Notes: generated by a model not told the origin, from the letters alone. A stretch of DNA of 64,000 nt from Lysinibacillus macroides (GCF_001281525.1 NZ_LGCI01000008.1:132072-196071), one strand, 5' to 3'. Shown: positions 1-10,965, numbered from the stretch's first letter. Numbers and translations are program-made.

Positions 1-328
1 GTTTACGTTTCTTTACCTTTACACGACATTGCCAGCCGTATTTTTGCATCACACGTTGCACCGTTTTCTCACTAATGTCAGTAAGTAATTCTGTGATTTT
101 TCGATAGCCGTATCTGAATTTGTGTAACTTGCACAAGTCGCCAATTTGTTGGTCTCGAAGATCCTTTTGAGTGAATTTATTTTCATTGACCTTCCAGCGA
201 TAATACGACGAACGAGCTACACCTAAATGACGGCAGATTTCACCAATCGGCATCCTTTCTTTTAACTCCTCTACTAGCTCTACTACAACTTTTGGGACCA
301 CTTCCTCTCCAACTCTGCGTACTTTTTT
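1..328 (-). CDS. IS3-family transposase orfB, N-terminal part, expressed by -1 frameshift
   Basis: Reading leftward in the -1 frame relative to orfA, an uninterrupted frame runs from the slippery site to the window edge. It encodes the HTH_21-type start of an IS150 orfB, with recognisable segments MPIGEICRHLGVARSSYYRW and FRYGYRKITELL. The DDE catalytic core would lie beyond base 1 and is not visible. No good independent start codon with a ribosome binding site is seen, which fits production as an orfAB fusion after frameshifting at the A6G run at 322-328. Confidence 0.8.
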
Positions 329-603
329 AACACTTCAATTTGTTGCTTTAAATAACGATTCTCTGCTTGTAACTTAGCGGTTTCACTTTCATATTCAGGC
401 CCTTTGCCAAATGTATATTGTTTTCCTACTGGCTGTTCAAGACGATGTAATTCGCCGTTCTTGTACCATTTCATCCATGTTTTTAACTGAGAATGGTTAC
501 GAATATTTAGCTCCTCTAGTACTTGTTTTACAGGAATGCCTGCTAATCTCATTTCAATTGCTTTCATTTTCACTTCCACTGGGTAACTCACTCTTGTCCC
601 CAT
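283..603 (-). CDS. IS3-family transposase orfA (DNA-binding subunit)
   Basis: A protein of about 106 residues starting MGTRVSYPVEV, with a ribosome binding site GGAGGTG complementary to 610-616. It has a helix-turn-helix part (residues about 10-60, with SQLKTWMKWYKNGE) and a C-terminal leucine-zipper-like stretch (ENRYLKQQIEVLKKYAELE), the usual IS150 orfA layout. A more upstream start would add about 25 residues that do not resemble the family. The slippery heptamer AAAAAAG lies near its 3' end, within the LKKY codons, where a -1 shift joins it to orfB. Confidence 0.85.
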   Translation of the reverse strand: MGTRVSYPVEVKMKAIEMRLAGIPVKQVLEELNIRNHSQLKTWMKWYKNGELHRLEQPVGKQYTFGKGPEYESETAKLQAENRYLKQQIEVLKKYAELERKWSQKL

Positions 604-742
604 AGAAAAACACCTCCACATTGATTTGATAAGGTACAATACCCGTTTTTCAACGAAAGGTGTTTTTATTTGTCTCATTTTTTTAGGTCAGTGCCAAGAT
701 CGATGTATTAGCTTTTTACATGGATTATATTCTTGTCGTCAC

Positions 743-804
743 AAGTCCTCAAGTAAGCTGCTTTCACCTGTATAGTAGAGAGTAGTTTAGTTGAGGACTT
801 TTTT
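743..804 (+). terminator. Terminator or remnant leader attenuator upstream of purE
   Basis: Perfect 10-bp inverted repeat AAGTCCTCAA (743-752) and TTGAGGACTT (791-800), followed by a T run. The loop is about 38 nt. It lies between the IS3 end and purE. In Bacillus the pur operon leader ends in such an attenuator hairpin under a guanine aptamer. No purine aptamer sequence is visible upstream, where the IS now sits, so this may be the surviving expression platform of a disrupted riboswitch, or simply a terminator. Confidence 0.6.
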
Positions 805-851
805 GTTAAAAAAGAGAAGAATGGCAAGAGCAATTATAGAATAGTGGCTTG

Positions 852-857
852 TATAAT
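852..857 (+). promoter_or_regulatory. Possible -10 element for purE
   Basis: A TATAAT hexamer lies 41 bases upstream of the purE start and downstream of the leader hairpin. No good -35 hexamer is found 16-18 bp upstream, so this is a weak candidate. It would let the operon be transcribed despite the upstream terminator. Confidence 0.3.
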
Positions 858-897
858 AATTGATCATTTTTCTATCGTTTAAAAGGAGCGACAATTT

Positions 898-1386
898 ATG
901 AATCCGAAAATCGGTGTCATTATGGGGAGTTCAAGTGACTGGGAAACAATGAAGCATGCATGTGATATCTTAGATGAATTACAAGTAACCTATGAAAAAA
1001 AGGTTGTATCGGCACATCGTACACCTGATTTAATGTTTGAGTATGCTGAGACAGCACGTGAGCGAGGTATACAAGTGATTATTGCTGGAGCAGGTGGGGC
1101 TGCACATTTACCAGGGATGGTGGCAGCGAAAACAACATTGCCAGTCATTGGTGTACCTGTTCAATCACGTGCATTAAATGGACTTGATTCATTATTATCT
1201 ATTGTTCAAATGCCTGGTGGTGTGCCTGTAGCAACTGTAGCGATTGGCAAGGCAGGAGCCACAAATGCAGGATTACTTGCAGCACAAATTTTGTCAACAA
1301 CTGATACAGAGCTTGCTACGACATTAGATGCTAGACGTGAGGCAACAAAGCAGCAAGTATTAGAAAGTTCAGGTGACCTAGTGTGA
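898..1386 (+). CDS. purE: N5-carboxyaminoimidazole ribonucleotide mutase
   Basis: PurE converts N5-CAIR to CAIR in de novo purine synthesis in the cytoplasm. The 162-residue protein has the family's usual length and motifs: [10 protein letters not shown] at the N-terminus binding the phosphate, SAHRTP (about residues 41-46), and the glycine-rich [11 protein letters not shown] (about 65-75). The start follows AAAGGAGCG with good spacing. It is the first gene of the purine operon and overlaps purK by 4 bases, so the mutase and the synthetase making its substrate are translationally coupled. Confidence 0.97.
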   Translation: MNPKIGVIMGSSSDWETMKHACDILDELQVTYEKKVVSAHRTPDLMFEYAETARERGIQVIIAGAGGAAHLPGMVAAKTTLPVIGVPVQSRALNGLDSLLSIVQMPGGVPVATVAIGKAGATNAGLLAAQILSTTDTELATTLDARREATKQQVLESSGDLV

Positions 1387-2507
1387 CGAAGATTATTTAT
1401 CCTGGACAAACGATAGGGATTATCGGTGGAGGTCAGCTTGGTCGAATGATGGCAATTGCTGCAAAGGAGTCAGGCTTTAAAATTGCTGTGCTTGACCCAG
1501 CAATGGACTCGCCATGTGGACAAGTAGCAGATATTCGCATTGTGGCATCTTATGATGATGAAGCTGCATTAGAAGAACTTGCAGAAGTTAGTGATGTGAT
1601 CACATATGAATTTGAAAATATTGATTATGATGGCTTAAAACGTTTATCGCAAATTGCATATGTTCCTCAGGGAGCTGAATTGGTACGCATTACGCAAAAC
1701 CGCATCACAGAAAAAGAAGCGATAGGGAAGGCTGGTTGTCCAGTAGCACCTTATATTGTTGCAAAAACTTATGATGAACTAGTAGCCAATATTGATACGA
1801 TTGGGTATCCTTGTATAGTCAAAACAGCAAGAGGTGGTTACGATGGCAAGGGGCAGCAGCTTTTAAAATCAGCAAAAGACCTCCCTTTCGCTAAAGAACT
1901 ATTTAGTCATTCTCAATGTATTGCCGAAGCGTTTATCCCTTTTGTAAAAGAGGTATCGGTTATTGTTCAAAGGAATGGTCATGGTGAATCATATTGTCAG
2001 CCTGTTGGAGAGAATATTCATGTGCATCATATTTTACATGAAACCATTGTACCTGCACGTATCACACAACAGACAGCTCAAATGGCGGAACGTGAAGCTT
2101 TAAAAATTGCAGATTACTTACATCTAGTAGGAACGTTGGCAGTAGAGATGTTTGTATTAGAAGATGGTCGCATTATTATTAATGAATTGGCACCAAGACC
2201 TCATAATTCTGGTCACTATTCAATAGAAGCGTGTAATGTTTCACAATTCCATCAGCATATTCGTGCAGTTTGTGGTTGGCCATTACGTAAGCCACAGCTT
2301 TGGGCACCATCTATTATGGTCAATGTATTAGGGCAGCATGTCGTGCCATTAAGTAACTCAATTGCTAAATATCCTGAATGGTCTATCCATCTTTATGGGA
2401 AAGCTGAAGCTAAGGTCAACCGTAAGATGGGCCATGTAACGGTTATGACAAAAAACATAGAGGAAACACTACAGCAAATCGAGAGTTCTGGCATTTGGTC
2501 GGAATAG
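1383..2507 (+). CDS. purK: N5-carboxyaminoimidazole ribonucleotide synthetase
   Basis: PurK uses ATP and bicarbonate to carboxylate AIR, giving the unstable N5-CAIR passed to PurE. The 374-residue ATP-grasp enzyme shows the N-terminal [12 protein letters not shown] fold, a central ATP-binding domain with [12 protein letters not shown] (about 145-160), and the metal/substrate motif [13 protein letters not shown] (about 265-277). The start is GTG, overlapping the end of purE (GTGTGA). purB begins 13 bases downstream after a GGAG site, which supports one transcript. Confidence 0.97.
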   Translation: MTKIIYPGQTIGIIGGGQLGRMMAIAAKESGFKIAVLDPAMDSPCGQVADIRIVASYDDEAALEELAEVSDVITYEFENIDYDGLKRLSQIAYVPQGAELVRITQNRITEKEAIGKAGCPVAPYIVAKTYDELVANIDTIGYPCIVKTARGGYDGKGQQLLKSAKDLPFAKELFSHSQCIAEAFIPFVKEVSVIVQRNGHGESYCQPVGENIHVHHILHETIVPARITQQTAQMAEREALKIADYLHLVGTLAVEMFVLEDGRIIINELAPRPHNSGHYSIEACNVSQFHQHIRAVCGWPLRKPQLWAPSIMVNVLGQHVVPLSNSIAKYPEWSIHLYGKAEAKVNRKMGHVTVMTKNIEETLQQIESSGIWSE

Positions 2508-2520
2508 AAGGAGACACGCG

Positions 2521-3816
2521 ATGATTGAACGTTACACAAGACCCGAAATGGGCGCAATTTGGACAGAACAAAATAAATATCAGGCTTGGCTTGAGGTTGA
2601 AATTTTAGCATGTGAGGCTTGGGCAGAATTAGGTGATATTCCAAAAGAGGATGTTGCTAAAATTCGCGAAAATGCTTCATTTGATGTAAATCGTATTTTA
2701 GAGATTGAGCAAGAAACACGTCATGATGTTGTGGCCTTTACCCGTGCCGTTTCTGAAACACTAGGGGAAGAACGTAAATGGGTACATTATGGTTTAACTT
2801 CTACAGACGTAGTAGACACAGCACTTTCCTATTTAATCAAACAAGCAAATGAGATTTTACGCAAAGATATCGTGAATTTCATTGAGATTATTGCTGCGAA
2901 GGCAAAGGAACATAAACACACCGTAATGATGGGGCGTACACATGGTGTGCATGCAGAGCCAACAACTTTTGGTTTAAAGCTTGGTTTATGGTATGAAGAA
3001 ATGAAACGTAATCTTGAGCGCTTCGACGCTGCTGCAAAAGTAATTGAAACTGGGAAAATGTCTGGAGCCGTTGGTACATATGCCAATATTGATCCTCGTG
3101 TTGAGCAGTATGTATGCGATAAATTAGGACTTGCAGCATCGCCAATTTCAACACAAACTTTACAGCGTGATCGTCATGCACAGTATTTAGGAGCATTGGC
3201 TTTAATTGCTACATCCATTGAAAAATTTGCAACAGAGGTTCGTGGTTTACAGAAATCTGAAACACGTGAAGTAGAGGAAGCTTTTGCAAAGGGTCAAAAA
3301 GGGTCATCAGCAATGCCACATAAACGTAATCCAATTGGCTCTGAAAATATGGTCGGTATGTCGCGTCTAATGCGTGGCTATATGGTGACAGCTTATGAAA
3401 ATGTCGCTTTATGGCATGAGCGTGATATTTCACATTCATCTGCAGAGCGTGTAATTTTACCTGATGCAACGATAACACTTAATTATATGTTAAATCGATT
3501 CGGTAATATTGTGAAAAACTTAACAGTATTCCCTGATAATATGAAACGTAATATGGATCGCACATTTGGTCTTATTTATTCTCAACGCATTTTACTCGCA
3601 TTAATTGATAAAGGCTTAGTACGTGAAGAAGCGTATGATACTGTACAACCTTTAGCAATGCAGGCGTGGGACGAGCAAGTTCAGTTCCGTACATTGGTCG
3701 ATGCAAGTGAAAAAATCACATCCTATTTAACAAAAGAAGAGCTGGATGAGTGCTTTGACTACAACTATCATTTACAGCATGTGGATATGATTTTTGAACG
3801 ATTAGGACTTAACTAA
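2521..3816 (+). CDS. purB: Adenylosuccinate lyase
   Basis: PurB cleaves SAICAR to AICAR plus fumarate and adenylosuccinate to AMP plus fumarate, so it acts twice in purine synthesis. The 431-residue protein belongs to the fumarase/aspartase superfamily and carries the signature [10 protein letters not shown] (about residues 261-270), whose Ser is the expected catalytic residue, plus TSTDVVDTA and [14 protein letters not shown]. The start follows GGAGACACGCG. A strong hairpin separates it from purC, the first wide gap in the operon. Confidence 0.97.
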   Translation: MIERYTRPEMGAIWTEQNKYQAWLEVEILACEAWAELGDIPKEDVAKIRENASFDVNRILEIEQETRHDVVAFTRAVSETLGEERKWVHYGLTSTDVVDTALSYLIKQANEILRKDIVNFIEIIAAKAKEHKHTVMMGRTHGVHAEPTTFGLKLGLWYEEMKRNLERFDAAAKVIETGKMSGAVGTYANIDPRVEQYVCDKLGLAASPISTQTLQRDRHAQYLGALALIATSIEKFATEVRGLQKSETREVEEAFAKGQKGSSAMPHKRNPIGSENMVGMSRLMRGYMVTAYENVALWHERDISHSSAERVILPDATITLNYMLNRFGNIVKNLTVFPDNMKRNMDRTFGLIYSQRILLALIDKGLVREEAYDTVQPLAMQAWDEQVQFRTLVDASEKITSYLTKEELDECFDYNYHLQHVDMIFERLGLN

Positions 3817-3830
3817 TATTGATTAAATGT

Positions 3831-3868
3831 TTCAGAGTTGAATCGTGGGGGCACGGTTCAATTCTGAA
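3831..3868 (+). promoter_or_regulatory. Strong hairpin between purB and purC
   Basis: A 17-bp stem (3831-3847 with 3852-3868) with two G-U wobbles and a GGGG loop occupies the purB-purC gap. No T run follows, so it is probably not an efficient intrinsic terminator. It could protect or process the operon mRNA or block 3' decay of the purEKB part. The structure is seen; the role is inferred. Confidence 0.6.
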
Positions 3869-3910
3869 CATTACTACAAGCGGATCTCATAATATCAGGG
3901 GGAAAACGAC

Positions 3911-4621
3911 ATGACGAAAGGTCAACTTTTGTATGAAGGCAAAGCAAAAAAATTGTACACAACAGAGGAGCCAGATGTGCTACTTGTTGAATATAAGGAT
4001 AGTGCAACAGCATTTAATGGTGAGAAAAAAGAGGAAATTGAAGGAAAAGGTATTTTAAATAATCGTATCACTTCATTAATTTTCGAAAAATTACAAGCTA
4101 ACGGAATTGCGTCACATTTCGTAAAACAACTGTCGGACACACAGCAGCTTGTGAAAAAAGTAGAAATTATTCCGATTGAAGTAGTTGTTCGTAATATAGC
4201 AGCGGGAAGTTTAGCCAAACGTCTTGGCTTTGATGAGGGGACACCTTTAAAACGACCTATCGTCGAATTTTATTATAAAGACGATGCCCTAGGGGACCCG
4301 TTTATTACAACAGAGCATATTGACATACTGGAGCTTGCAACACCTGCTGAAGTAACTGCCATTTATGATGGAGCATTAGCTGTTAATAAAGTTTTACAGC
4401 CAATTTTTGAAGAAGTCAATGTCACACTGATTGATTTTAAACTAGAGTTTGGTCGTGATGCAGATGGCACTGTATTATTAGCAGATGAAATTTCGCCAGA
4501 TACATGCCGACTTTGGGATGCAGCAACGAAGCAAAAGTTAGACAAAGATGTTTTTCGTCGAGACCTTGGTAATTTAACTGAAGTTTATACTATTATACTT
4601 TCTAGACTCGGAGGCAAATAA
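3911..4621 (+). CDS. purC: Phosphoribosylaminoimidazole-succinocarboxamide synthase (SAICAR synthetase)
   Basis: PurC joins CAIR and aspartate using ATP to give SAICAR. The 236-residue length is typical of the short bacterial enzyme. Motifs include LLYEGKAKKLY at the N-terminus, the central VVVRNIAAGSLAKR (about 94-107), and the signature LADEISPDTCRLWD (about 189-202). The start is preceded by AGGGGGAAAACGAC. It ends 2 bases before the purS start, so purC, purS, purQ and purL form a tightly coupled block. Confidence 0.97.
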   Translation: MTKGQLLYEGKAKKLYTTEEPDVLLVEYKDSATAFNGEKKEEIEGKGILNNRITSLIFEKLQANGIASHFVKQLSDTQQLVKKVEIIPIEVVVRNIAAGSLAKRLGFDEGTPLKRPIVEFYYKDDALGDPFITTEHIDILELATPAEVTAIYDGALAVNKVLQPIFEEVNVTLIDFKLEFGRDADGTVLLADEISPDTCRLWDAATKQKLDKDVFRRDLGNLTEVYTIILSRLGGK

Positions 4622-4623
4622 CA

Positions 4624-4872
4624 ATGAAAAAAGTAAAAATCTATGTAACATTACGTGAGAGCATTCTTGATCCACAGGGTTCAGCAGTACAAAGCTCTTT
4701 AGCAAAGATAGGCTATGATGAGGTAGCTGATTTACGTATTGGTAAATATCTTGAACTAACACTGAACGATACAGAACGAGATATTGATAGTCTAATCAAA
4801 GAAATGTGTGACAAAGTTTTAACGAATGTTGTTATTGAAGACTACCGTTACGAAATCGAGGAGGCTAATTAA
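4624..4872 (+). CDS. purS: Phosphoribosylformylglycinamidine synthase subunit PurS
   Basis: PurS is the small structural subunit of the three-part FGAM synthase (PurS-PurQ-PurL) and helps pass ammonia from PurQ to PurL. The 82-residue protein has the family pattern [15 protein letters not shown] at the start and LRIGKYLEL in the middle, with no catalytic residues of its own. Its ribosome binding site GGAGGC overlaps the end of purC. Presence of purS marks the Gram-positive form of the enzyme, where PurL is short. Confidence 0.96.
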   Translation: MKKVKIYVTLRESILDPQGSAVQSSLAKIGYDEVADLRIGKYLELTLNDTERDIDSLIKEMCDKVLTNVVIEDYRYEIEEAN

Positions 4873-4874
4873 TC

Positions 4875-5558
4875 ATGAAATTCGCAGTACTCGTATTCCC
4901 TGGGTCCAACTGTGATATTGATATGTATCATGCGATAAAAGACGAGCTAGGTGAAGAAGTAGAATATGTATGGCATACAGCAACAGATTTAAGTGACTTT
5001 GATGGTATTTTAGTGCCTGGCGGATTCTCCTATGGGGATTATCTTCGTTGTGGGGCAATGGCTAATCAATCTAATATTATGGCGGAGGTTAAAAAAGCTG
5101 CGGAGGCTGGTAAACCTGTATTAGGTGTATGTAATGGATTCCAAATCCTAACAGAGGCAGGCTTATTGCCAGGGGCTTTATTACGCAATAAAAACTTAAA
5201 ATTTATGTGTCGTACAGTGCAGCTTAAAGTTGAAAACAACAATACATTATTCACAAATCAATATGAGCAAGGTCAAACCATCAATATTCCAATCGCACAT
5301 GGTGAAGGAAATTACTACTGTGATGAGGAAACGTTACAAGCATTAAAAGATAACAATCAAATTGTCTTCACATATTCAGGTGAAAATCCAAACGGTTCTT
5401 TAGCAGATATCGCAGGGATTATCAATGAACGCGGCAATGTATTAGGGATGATGCCACACCCAGAGCGAGCTGTTGATGCACTGGTGGGCGGCGCAGATGG
5501 TCTAGCAGTATTCAAATCAATTGTAAAGCAGTGGAGGGAAAATCATGTCAACAACTAA
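4875..5558 (+). CDS. purQ: Phosphoribosylformylglycinamidine synthase, glutaminase subunit PurQ
   Basis: PurQ hydrolyses glutamine and supplies ammonia to PurL. The 227-residue class I glutamine amidotransferase shows the nucleophile Cys86 in GVCNGFQ, the oxyanion-region motif [14 protein letters not shown], the segment HGEGNYYC, and the catalytic His/Glu pair in PHPERA near residue 195. It starts just after purS and overlaps purL by 14 bases, which implies coupled translation of the complex. Confidence 0.97.
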   Translation: MKFAVLVFPGSNCDIDMYHAIKDELGEEVEYVWHTATDLSDFDGILVPGGFSYGDYLRCGAMANQSNIMAEVKKAAEAGKPVLGVCNGFQILTEAGLLPGALLRNKNLKFMCRTVQLKVENNNTLFTNQYEQGQTINIPIAHGEGNYYCDEETLQALKDNNQIVFTYSGENPNGSLADIAGIINERGNVLGMMPHPERAVDALVGGADGLAVFKSIVKQWRENHVNN

Positions 5559-7779
5559 GTTTGAGCCAACAGCACAGCAAATTAAAGATGAAAAGCTATA
5601 CGCTGGTATGGGGATGTCAGACGAAGAATTTGCAATGGTGGAAGGAATTTTAGGGCGTTTACCTAACTGGACAGAGACAGGTCTTTTCTCAGTAATGTGG
5701 TCTGAGCACTGCTCCTATAAAAATTCAAAGCCTGTACTACGCAAATTCCCTACAAAAGGACCTCAAGTTTTACAAGGACCAGGTGAAGGTGCAGGAATTG
5801 TTGATATTGGTGATGAGCAAGCAGTAGTGTTTAAAATGGAATCTCATAACCATCCATCTGCTATTGAACCTTATCAGGGAGCTGCAACAGGTGTGGGTGG
5901 TATTATCCGTGATGTTTTCTCAATGGGTGCACGTCCAATCGCCATGCTAAACTCATTACGCTTTGGTGAATTAAAATCAGCACGTGGTAAATATTTATTT
6001 GAAGAAGTAGTTGCTGGTATTGCAGGGTATGGTAACTGTATCGGAATTCCAACAGTAGGTGGCGAAATTCAGTTTGATCCTTGCTATGAAGGCAATCCAC
6101 TTGTGAATGCTATGTGTGTTGGTTTAATCGATCATAAAGATATTCAACGAGGTATTGCAGCAGGTGTAGGGAATACAGTGATGTATGTTGGTGCAAAAAC
6201 AGGTCGTGATGGCATTCATGGTGCAACATTCGCCTCAGAGGAATTAACTGAGGAATCAGAAAACCAACGTCCAGCAGTACAAGTAGGCGATCCATTTATG
6301 GAGAAGCTTTTACTTGAAGCATGTTTAGAGGTTGTAAAATCAGATGCGTTAGTTGGTATTCAAGATATGGGTGCAGCTGGTCTTACCTCTTCTTCAGCAG
6401 AGATGGCTTCGAAGGCTGGTTCTGGTGTAGAAATGAACTTAGACTTAGTGCCTCAGCGTGAGACAGGGATGACAGCATATGAAATGATGCTATCTGAATC
6501 TCAAGAACGTATGCTATTAGTGGTGAAAAAAGGCCGCGAAGATGAAATTAAAGCGATTTTTGAGAAATATGATTTAGATGCTGTTGCCATTGGACGAGTA
6601 ACAGATGATAAAATGCTTCGTCTTTTACACAATGGAGAGGTAGTGGCAGAAGTGCCTGCTGATGCGCTAGCAGAGGATGCGCCTGTGTATCATAAGCCAT
6701 CTGCTGAACCTGCGTACTATGCACAGTTCCAGGCCATCGAAAATACAGAGCCTGTTGTAACAGATTACAAAGCAACATTAAGTGCTCTTTTACAAGCGCC
6801 AACAATTGCTTCTAAAGAGTGGGTATATGATCAATACGATTATCAAGTACGTACATCAACAGTTGTAGCACCAGGCTCTGACGCTGCCGTTATTCGTGTA
6901 CGTGGTACAAATAAAGGCTTAGCTATGACAACGGACTGTAACTCTCGCTATATTTACCTAGATCCTGAAGTGGGTGGTGCGATTGCGGTAGCAGAAGCAG
7001 CTCGTAATATCGTTGCCTCTGGTGGTACGCCACTTGCGATTACAGACTGCTTAAACTTCGGTAATCCAGAGAAACCAGAAATCTTCTGGCAAATTGAAAA
7101 ATCTGCGGATGGTATTTCGGCAGCTTGTACGGCATTAAATGCTCCAGTAATCGGTGGTAACGTTTCTCTTTATAATGAACGCTCAGGTGAAGCGGTGTAC
7201 CCAACACCAACAATTGGTATGGTTGGTCTTATTGAAGACTTGGCATATGTAACAACGCAGGAAGTAAAGGCGGCTGGAGATATCGTATTCGTAATCGGCG
7301 AAACAAAAACAGAATTTGGTGGATCGGAGCTGCAAAAGCTATTAAATGATGGGGTTATTTCAGGAAAAGCGCCAGCTATCGATTTAGAGGTTGAAGCAGC
7401 ACGTCAACAGGCTTTATTAAAGGCGATAAAAGCTGGCCTTGTCCAATCTGCTCATGATGTGGCTGAGGGTGGTCTTGCTGTTGCGATTGCTGAAACAACT
7501 TTTGCTGCAAAAGATCTTGGCGTAGACGTAACCTTAGCAGGCTCTGCGACAACGGCTTTATTCAGTGAAAGTCAATCTCGCTTTGTTATCACAGTAAAAG
7601 AGGAAGACGCTGCAGCATTTGTGGAAATCGTGAAAGATGCACAAAAAATTGGTGTCGTAACAAATGACGCACTTGTGAAAATCAACGGGGACAAAGGTGT
7701 GCTTGTAGAAGGTACAGTGGAGGAATTCCGTTCTAATTGGAAAGGAGCAATCCCATGCTTGCTGAACTCAGAGGCTTAA
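5545..7779 (+). CDS. purL: Phosphoribosylformylglycinamidine synthase subunit PurL
   Basis: PurL is the ATP-dependent synthetase converting FGAR and ammonia to FGAM. At 744 residues it is the small Gram-positive type that needs PurQ and PurS. Recognisable segments are [13 protein letters not shown] (catalytic His), [20 protein letters not shown], and the second-half repeat [20 protein letters not shown]. The start lies inside the end of purQ behind GGAGGG. The stop lies 25 bases into purF. Confidence 0.97.
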   Translation: MSTTKFEPTAQQIKDEKLYAGMGMSDEEFAMVEGILGRLPNWTETGLFSVMWSEHCSYKNSKPVLRKFPTKGPQVLQGPGEGAGIVDIGDEQAVVFKMESHNHPSAIEPYQGAATGVGGIIRDVFSMGARPIAMLNSLRFGELKSARGKYLFEEVVAGIAGYGNCIGIPTVGGEIQFDPCYEGNPLVNAMCVGLIDHKDIQRGIAAGVGNTVMYVGAKTGRDGIHGATFASEELTEESENQRPAVQVGDPFMEKLLLEACLEVVKSDALVGIQDMGAAGLTSSSAEMASKAGSGVEMNLDLVPQRETGMTAYEMMLSESQERMLLVVKKGREDEIKAIFEKYDLDAVAIGRVTDDKMLRLLHNGEVVAEVPADALAEDAPVYHKPSAEPAYYAQFQAIENTEPVVTDYKATLSALLQAPTIASKEWVYDQYDYQVRTSTVVAPGSDAAVIRVRGTNKGLAMTTDCNSRYIYLDPEVGGAIAVAEAARNIVASGGTPLAITDCLNFGNPEKPEIFWQIEKSADGISAACTALNAPVIGGNVSLYNERSGEAVYPTPTIGMVGLIEDLAYVTTQEVKAAGDIVFVIGETKTEFGGSELQKLLNDGVISGKAPAIDLEVEAARQQALLKAIKAGLVQSAHDVAEGGLAVAIAETTFAAKDLGVDVTLAGSATTALFSESQSRFVITVKEEDAAAFVEIVKDAQKIGVVTNDALVKINGDKGVLVEGTVEEFRSNWKGAIPCLLNSEA

Positions 7780-9179
7780 ACGAAGAATGTGGGGTGTTTG
7801 GTATTTGGGGGAACCCAAATCCAGCACACCTTAGCTATTACGGGCTTCATGCTCTTCAACACCGTGGACAAGAAGGTGCTGGAATTGTTGTTTCAGACGG
7901 ACAGCATCTTCGCGCGGTGAAAGGCGAAGGACTAGTGAATGATGTGTTCAACGAAGATAAATTAAAGGCAGTGAACGGCAAAGCAGCTATTGCACATGTT
8001 CGTTATACGACTGCTGGTGGTGGCGGTATCGAAAATGTACAGCCATTATTATTCCACTCCTCAACTGGTAGCCTTTCCATTGCCCATAACGGTAACTTAG
8101 TCAATGCGACACATTTAAAGCAGTATTTAGAGCGCCAAGGCAGTATTTTTCATTCAAGCTCTGATACAGAAGTGCTGGCGCATCTTATTAAGAAAAGCTC
8201 ACATTCACCATTCCGTGCGAAGGTGAAAAATGCCCTTTCCTTATTAAAGGGTGCTTATTCTTTCTTAATTATGACAAAGGATGAAATGCTTGTTGCACGT
8301 GATCCACATGGTTTACGTCCATTATCTCTTGGCAAGCTAGGAGATGGCTGGGTAGTAGCTTCTGAAACTTGTGCATTTGATTTAATTGGGGCAGAGTTTG
8401 TTCGCTCTGTAGAACCAGGTGAGCTAATCATCATTAATGATGAGGGTGTTAAATCGGACCGTTTCGCAGATATGAACAAACGTGCAATGTGTGCGATGGA
8501 ATATGTTTATTTAGCCCGTCCTGATTCAGATATTGATGGGATTAACGTTCATATGGCACGAAAACGTATGGGAAAACAGCTTGCTCGTGAATGTGCGCAT
8601 ATCGAGGCAGATGTTGTAACAGGGGTACCGGATTCAAGTATTTCTGCAGCAATTGGCTTTGCAGAGGAAAGTGGCATTCCTTATGAGCTAGGGCTTATTA
8701 AAAACCGTTATGTTGGTCGTACCTTTATTCAGCCGACACAGGAGCTACGTGAACGCGGTGTAAAAATGAAGCTGTCACCAGTTGTGCAAGTGGTAAAGGG
8801 AAAACGCGTAATAATGGTGGACGATTCCATTGTGCGTGGTACAACATCCCGTCGTATTGTCAAAATGCTAAAGGATGCGGGTGCGGCAGAGGTGCATGTT
8901 GTCATTTCGTCACCCCCGATGACAAACCCTTGCTATTATGGTATCGATACATCTACACATGAAGAGCTGATTGCCTCTAGTCATAATGTAGATGAAATTC
9001 GTGAAGCCATTGGAGCAGATTCCCTCACATTCCTTTCTACTGAGGGAATGGTTGAAACGATTGCACGACCATATGAAGATGATAACCGTGGACTATGCCT
9101 AGCATGCTTTACAGGCAAATACCCAACAGAAATTTTCCCGGATACCATCTTACCACATGAAAAAGAACTACTACGTTAA
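7755..9179 (+). CDS. purF: Amidophosphoribosyltransferase
   Basis: PurF makes phosphoribosylamine from PRPP and glutamine, the committed step of the pathway. The start [11 protein letters not shown] is chosen because it gives an 11-residue propeptide before CGVFGI, whose Cys becomes the N-terminal nucleophile after processing, as in the B. subtilis enzyme. The phosphoribosyltransferase domain has the PRPP loop [17 protein letters not shown]-terminal cysteines, including CLACFTG, suit the Bacillus-type iron-sulfur cluster. It overlaps purL by 25 bases and has the site AAAGGAG. A start 18 bases earlier is less likely. Confidence 0.96.
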   Translation: MLAELRGLNEECGVFGIWGNPNPAHLSYYGLHALQHRGQEGAGIVVSDGQHLRAVKGEGLVNDVFNEDKLKAVNGKAAIAHVRYTTAGGGGIENVQPLLFHSSTGSLSIAHNGNLVNATHLKQYLERQGSIFHSSSDTEVLAHLIKKSSHSPFRAKVKNALSLLKGAYSFLIMTKDEMLVARDPHGLRPLSLGKLGDGWVVASETCAFDLIGAEFVRSVEPGELIIINDEGVKSDRFADMNKRAMCAMEYVYLARPDSDIDGINVHMARKRMGKQLARECAHIEADVVTGVPDSSISAAIGFAEESGIPYELGLIKNRYVGRTFIQPTQELRERGVKMKLSPVVQVVKGKRVIMVDDSIVRGTTSRRIVKMLKDAGAAEVHVVISSPPMTNPCYYGIDTSTHEELIASSHNVDEIREAIGADSLTFLSTEGMVETIARPYEDDNRGLCLACFTGKYPTEIFPDTILPHEKELLR

Positions 9180-9234
9180 GAAAACAATGCAATCTCTAGG
9201 ATAAGACGATTTGGAGAATAAGGAGGAACTCTGC

Positions 9235-10290
9235 GTGTCAAAAGCATATGAACAAGCAGGTGTAAATATTGAAGCAGGCTATGAAGCCGTAAAACGAATG
9301 AAGTCTCATGTTGAACGTACAAACCGTCTAGGTGTGATGGGGACGTTCGGTGGCTTCGGTGGTATGTTTGACTTGTCAGAACTAAATCTTCAAGAACCTG
9401 TTTTGATTTCAGGGACAGATGGGGTTGGAACAAAGCTAAAGCTAGCATTTATGGTAGACAAGCACGATACGATTGGTGTGGACTGCGTAGCCATGTGTGT
9501 AAATGATATTGTAGCGCAGGGAGCAGAGCCTTTGTACTTTTTAGATTATATAGCTCTTGGCAAAGCAGAGCCTGCAAAAATCGAACAAATTGTTAAAGGT
9601 GTTGCAGATGGCTGTGTCCAATCTGGTGCAGCATTAATCGGTGGCGAAACGGCAGAAATGCCTGGTCTTTATGAGGAAGATGAATATGATCTAGCAGGCT
9701 TTGCAGTAGGTGCTTGTGAAAAGTCTGCCATTATTACAGGAGAAAAAATCGTAGAAGGTGACGTTCTAATTGGTATTGCATCAAGCGGTGTGCATTCAAA
9801 TGGTTATTCGTTAGTCCGTAAGATTGTTTTTGCAGACCAGCAATATGCAGTGGATGCTATTGTAGAAGGCTATGAAGATTTAGGCCCAATTGGAGAGGCG
9901 CTTTTAGTACCAACAAAATTATATGCGAAGCCTGTATTAGCAGCTTTACAAGCAGCAGATGTACATGGCTGTGCCCATGTTACAGGTGGCGGCTTCTATG
10001 AAAACCTACCACGTATGATGCCAGAAGGCTTAGCGACTGAAATTGATTTAGGCTCATGGCCAGTATTACGTATTTTTGACTTCCTAAAAGATAAAGGGCA
10101 ACTAGCAGATAAGGATTTATACAATGTCTTTAACATGGGGATTGGTTTTGTCATTGCTGTTTCAGCAAACGAAGCTGATAAAGTGATTGCTGCAGTGGAG
10201 GCAAATGGTGAAAAGGCGTATACAATTGGTCGCGTTGTAAAGGGTGATGGCGTTGTATTTAACGGCTCACATGATGGGAGTTTAGTGTAA
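9235..10290 (+). CDS. purM: Phosphoribosylformylglycinamidine cyclo-ligase
   Basis: PurM closes the imidazole ring of FGAM to give AIR using ATP. The GTG start is chosen for the strong upstream AGGAGGA and because the protein then begins [18 protein letters not shown] as in relatives. Family motifs are [36 protein letters not shown] and [14 protein letters not shown], within a protein of about 351 residues. It ends where purN begins. Confidence 0.96.
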   Translation: MSKAYEQAGVNIEAGYEAVKRMKSHVERTNRLGVMGTFGGFGGMFDLSELNLQEPVLISGTDGVGTKLKLAFMVDKHDTIGVDCVAMCVNDIVAQGAEPLYFLDYIALGKAEPAKIEQIVKGVADGCVQSGAALIGGETAEMPGLYEEDEYDLAGFAVGACEKSAIITGEKIVEGDVLIGIASSGVHSNGYSLVRKIVFADQQYAVDAIVEGYEDLGPIGEALLVPTKLYAKPVLAALQAADVHGCAHVTGGGFYENLPRMMPEGLATEIDLGSWPVLRIFDFLKDKGQLADKDLYNVFNMGIGFVIAVSANEADKVIAAVEANGEKAYTIGRVVKGDGVVFNGSHDGSLV

Positions 10291-10859
10291 TGACTGCATC
10301 AACAAAAATCGCCGTGTTTGCGTCAGGCAGCGGCAGTAATTTTCAAGCCATTCAAGAGGCTATTGATCGTGGTGAACTACATGCGAAGGTTGAACTTGTT
10401 GTCACTGATAAGCCAGGAGCATTTGTCGTAACACGTGCTGAAAATTTCGGCATTCCTGTACTCGCATTAAATCCAAAAGAATTTGTATCAAAAGCAGCTT
10501 ACGAAACAGCTATTATTGAGGCTTTACATAAATACAATGTGAAGTGGATTGTGCTTGCAGGGTATATGCGTTTAATTAGCGATGTATTATTAGCGGCATA
10601 TCCACAGCGCATTGTCAATATTCACCCTTCTTTATTACCAGCATTTCCCGGGAAAGATGCCATTGGTCAAGCAATGAATCATGGTGTAAAGCTAACAGGC
10701 GTGACTGTGCATTTTGTAGATGAGGGAATGGATACAGGTCCTATTATTGCGCAGGTTGCTGTACCCGTTATTGAAGGCAATCGTGAGGCAACAGAGGCAG
10801 AGATTCACAAGCAAGAGCATTTATTATATACAAAGGCTTTACAGCAATTATTACAGTAA
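10290..10859 (+). CDS. purN: Phosphoribosylglycinamide formyltransferase
   Basis: PurN transfers a formyl group from 10-formyltetrahydrofolate to GAR. The 189-residue protein has the N-terminal FASGSGSNFQAI phosphate loop and the catalytic segment NIHPSLLPAFPG (Asn and His), followed by the Asp-containing HFVDEGMDTGPII. It starts at the last base of the purM stop (TAATG), so it is coupled to purM. Confidence 0.97.
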   Translation: MTASTKIAVFASGSGSNFQAIQEAIDRGELHAKVELVVTDKPGAFVVTRAENFGIPVLALNPKEFVSKAAYETAIIEALHKYNVKWIVLAGYMRLISDVLLAAYPQRIVNIHPSLLPAFPGKDAIGQAMNHGVKLTGVTVHFVDEGMDTGPIIAQVAVPVIEGNREATEAEIHKQEHLLYTKALQQLLQ

Positions 10860-10868
10860 TGAAGACAG

Positions 10869-10908
10869 GAGTTAGGTCAAGTCCCTTCTTACAAATAAGA
10901 CCTAGCTC
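10869..10908 (+). promoter_or_regulatory. Hairpin in the purN-purH gap
   Basis: Inverted repeat GAGTTAGGTC (10869-10878) and GACCTAGCTC (10899-10908), a 10-bp stem with one G-U wobble. No T run follows, so read-through is expected. It resembles the purB-purC hairpin in position, filling a wide gap inside an otherwise packed operon. An mRNA processing or stability role is an inference. Confidence 0.5.
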
Positions 10909-10965
10909 TACCAATCTAGCAAGTTAGTTCGTGGCAAACACGATAAAAATTAGGAGGATATTGTT

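Larger units (their letters stand above)
1..696 (-). mobile_element. IS3-family (IS150-like) insertion sequence, right end, cut by window edge
   Basis: The element carries an orfA/orfB pair typical of the IS150 group and continues beyond base 1. Its outer end is the inverted repeat read leftward from 696, beginning TGGCACTGACCT and followed by an A-rich stretch and AGACA, which resembles IS150-type ends. The element ends about 200 bp upstream of purE, so it probably displaced or separated the normal control region of the purine operon. The other end and any target duplication lie outside the window. Confidence 0.85.

Noticed and set aside
697-897. Guanine riboswitch before purE
   Set aside because: Only a terminator-type hairpin is visible; no aptamer core is recognisable, so it was not called.
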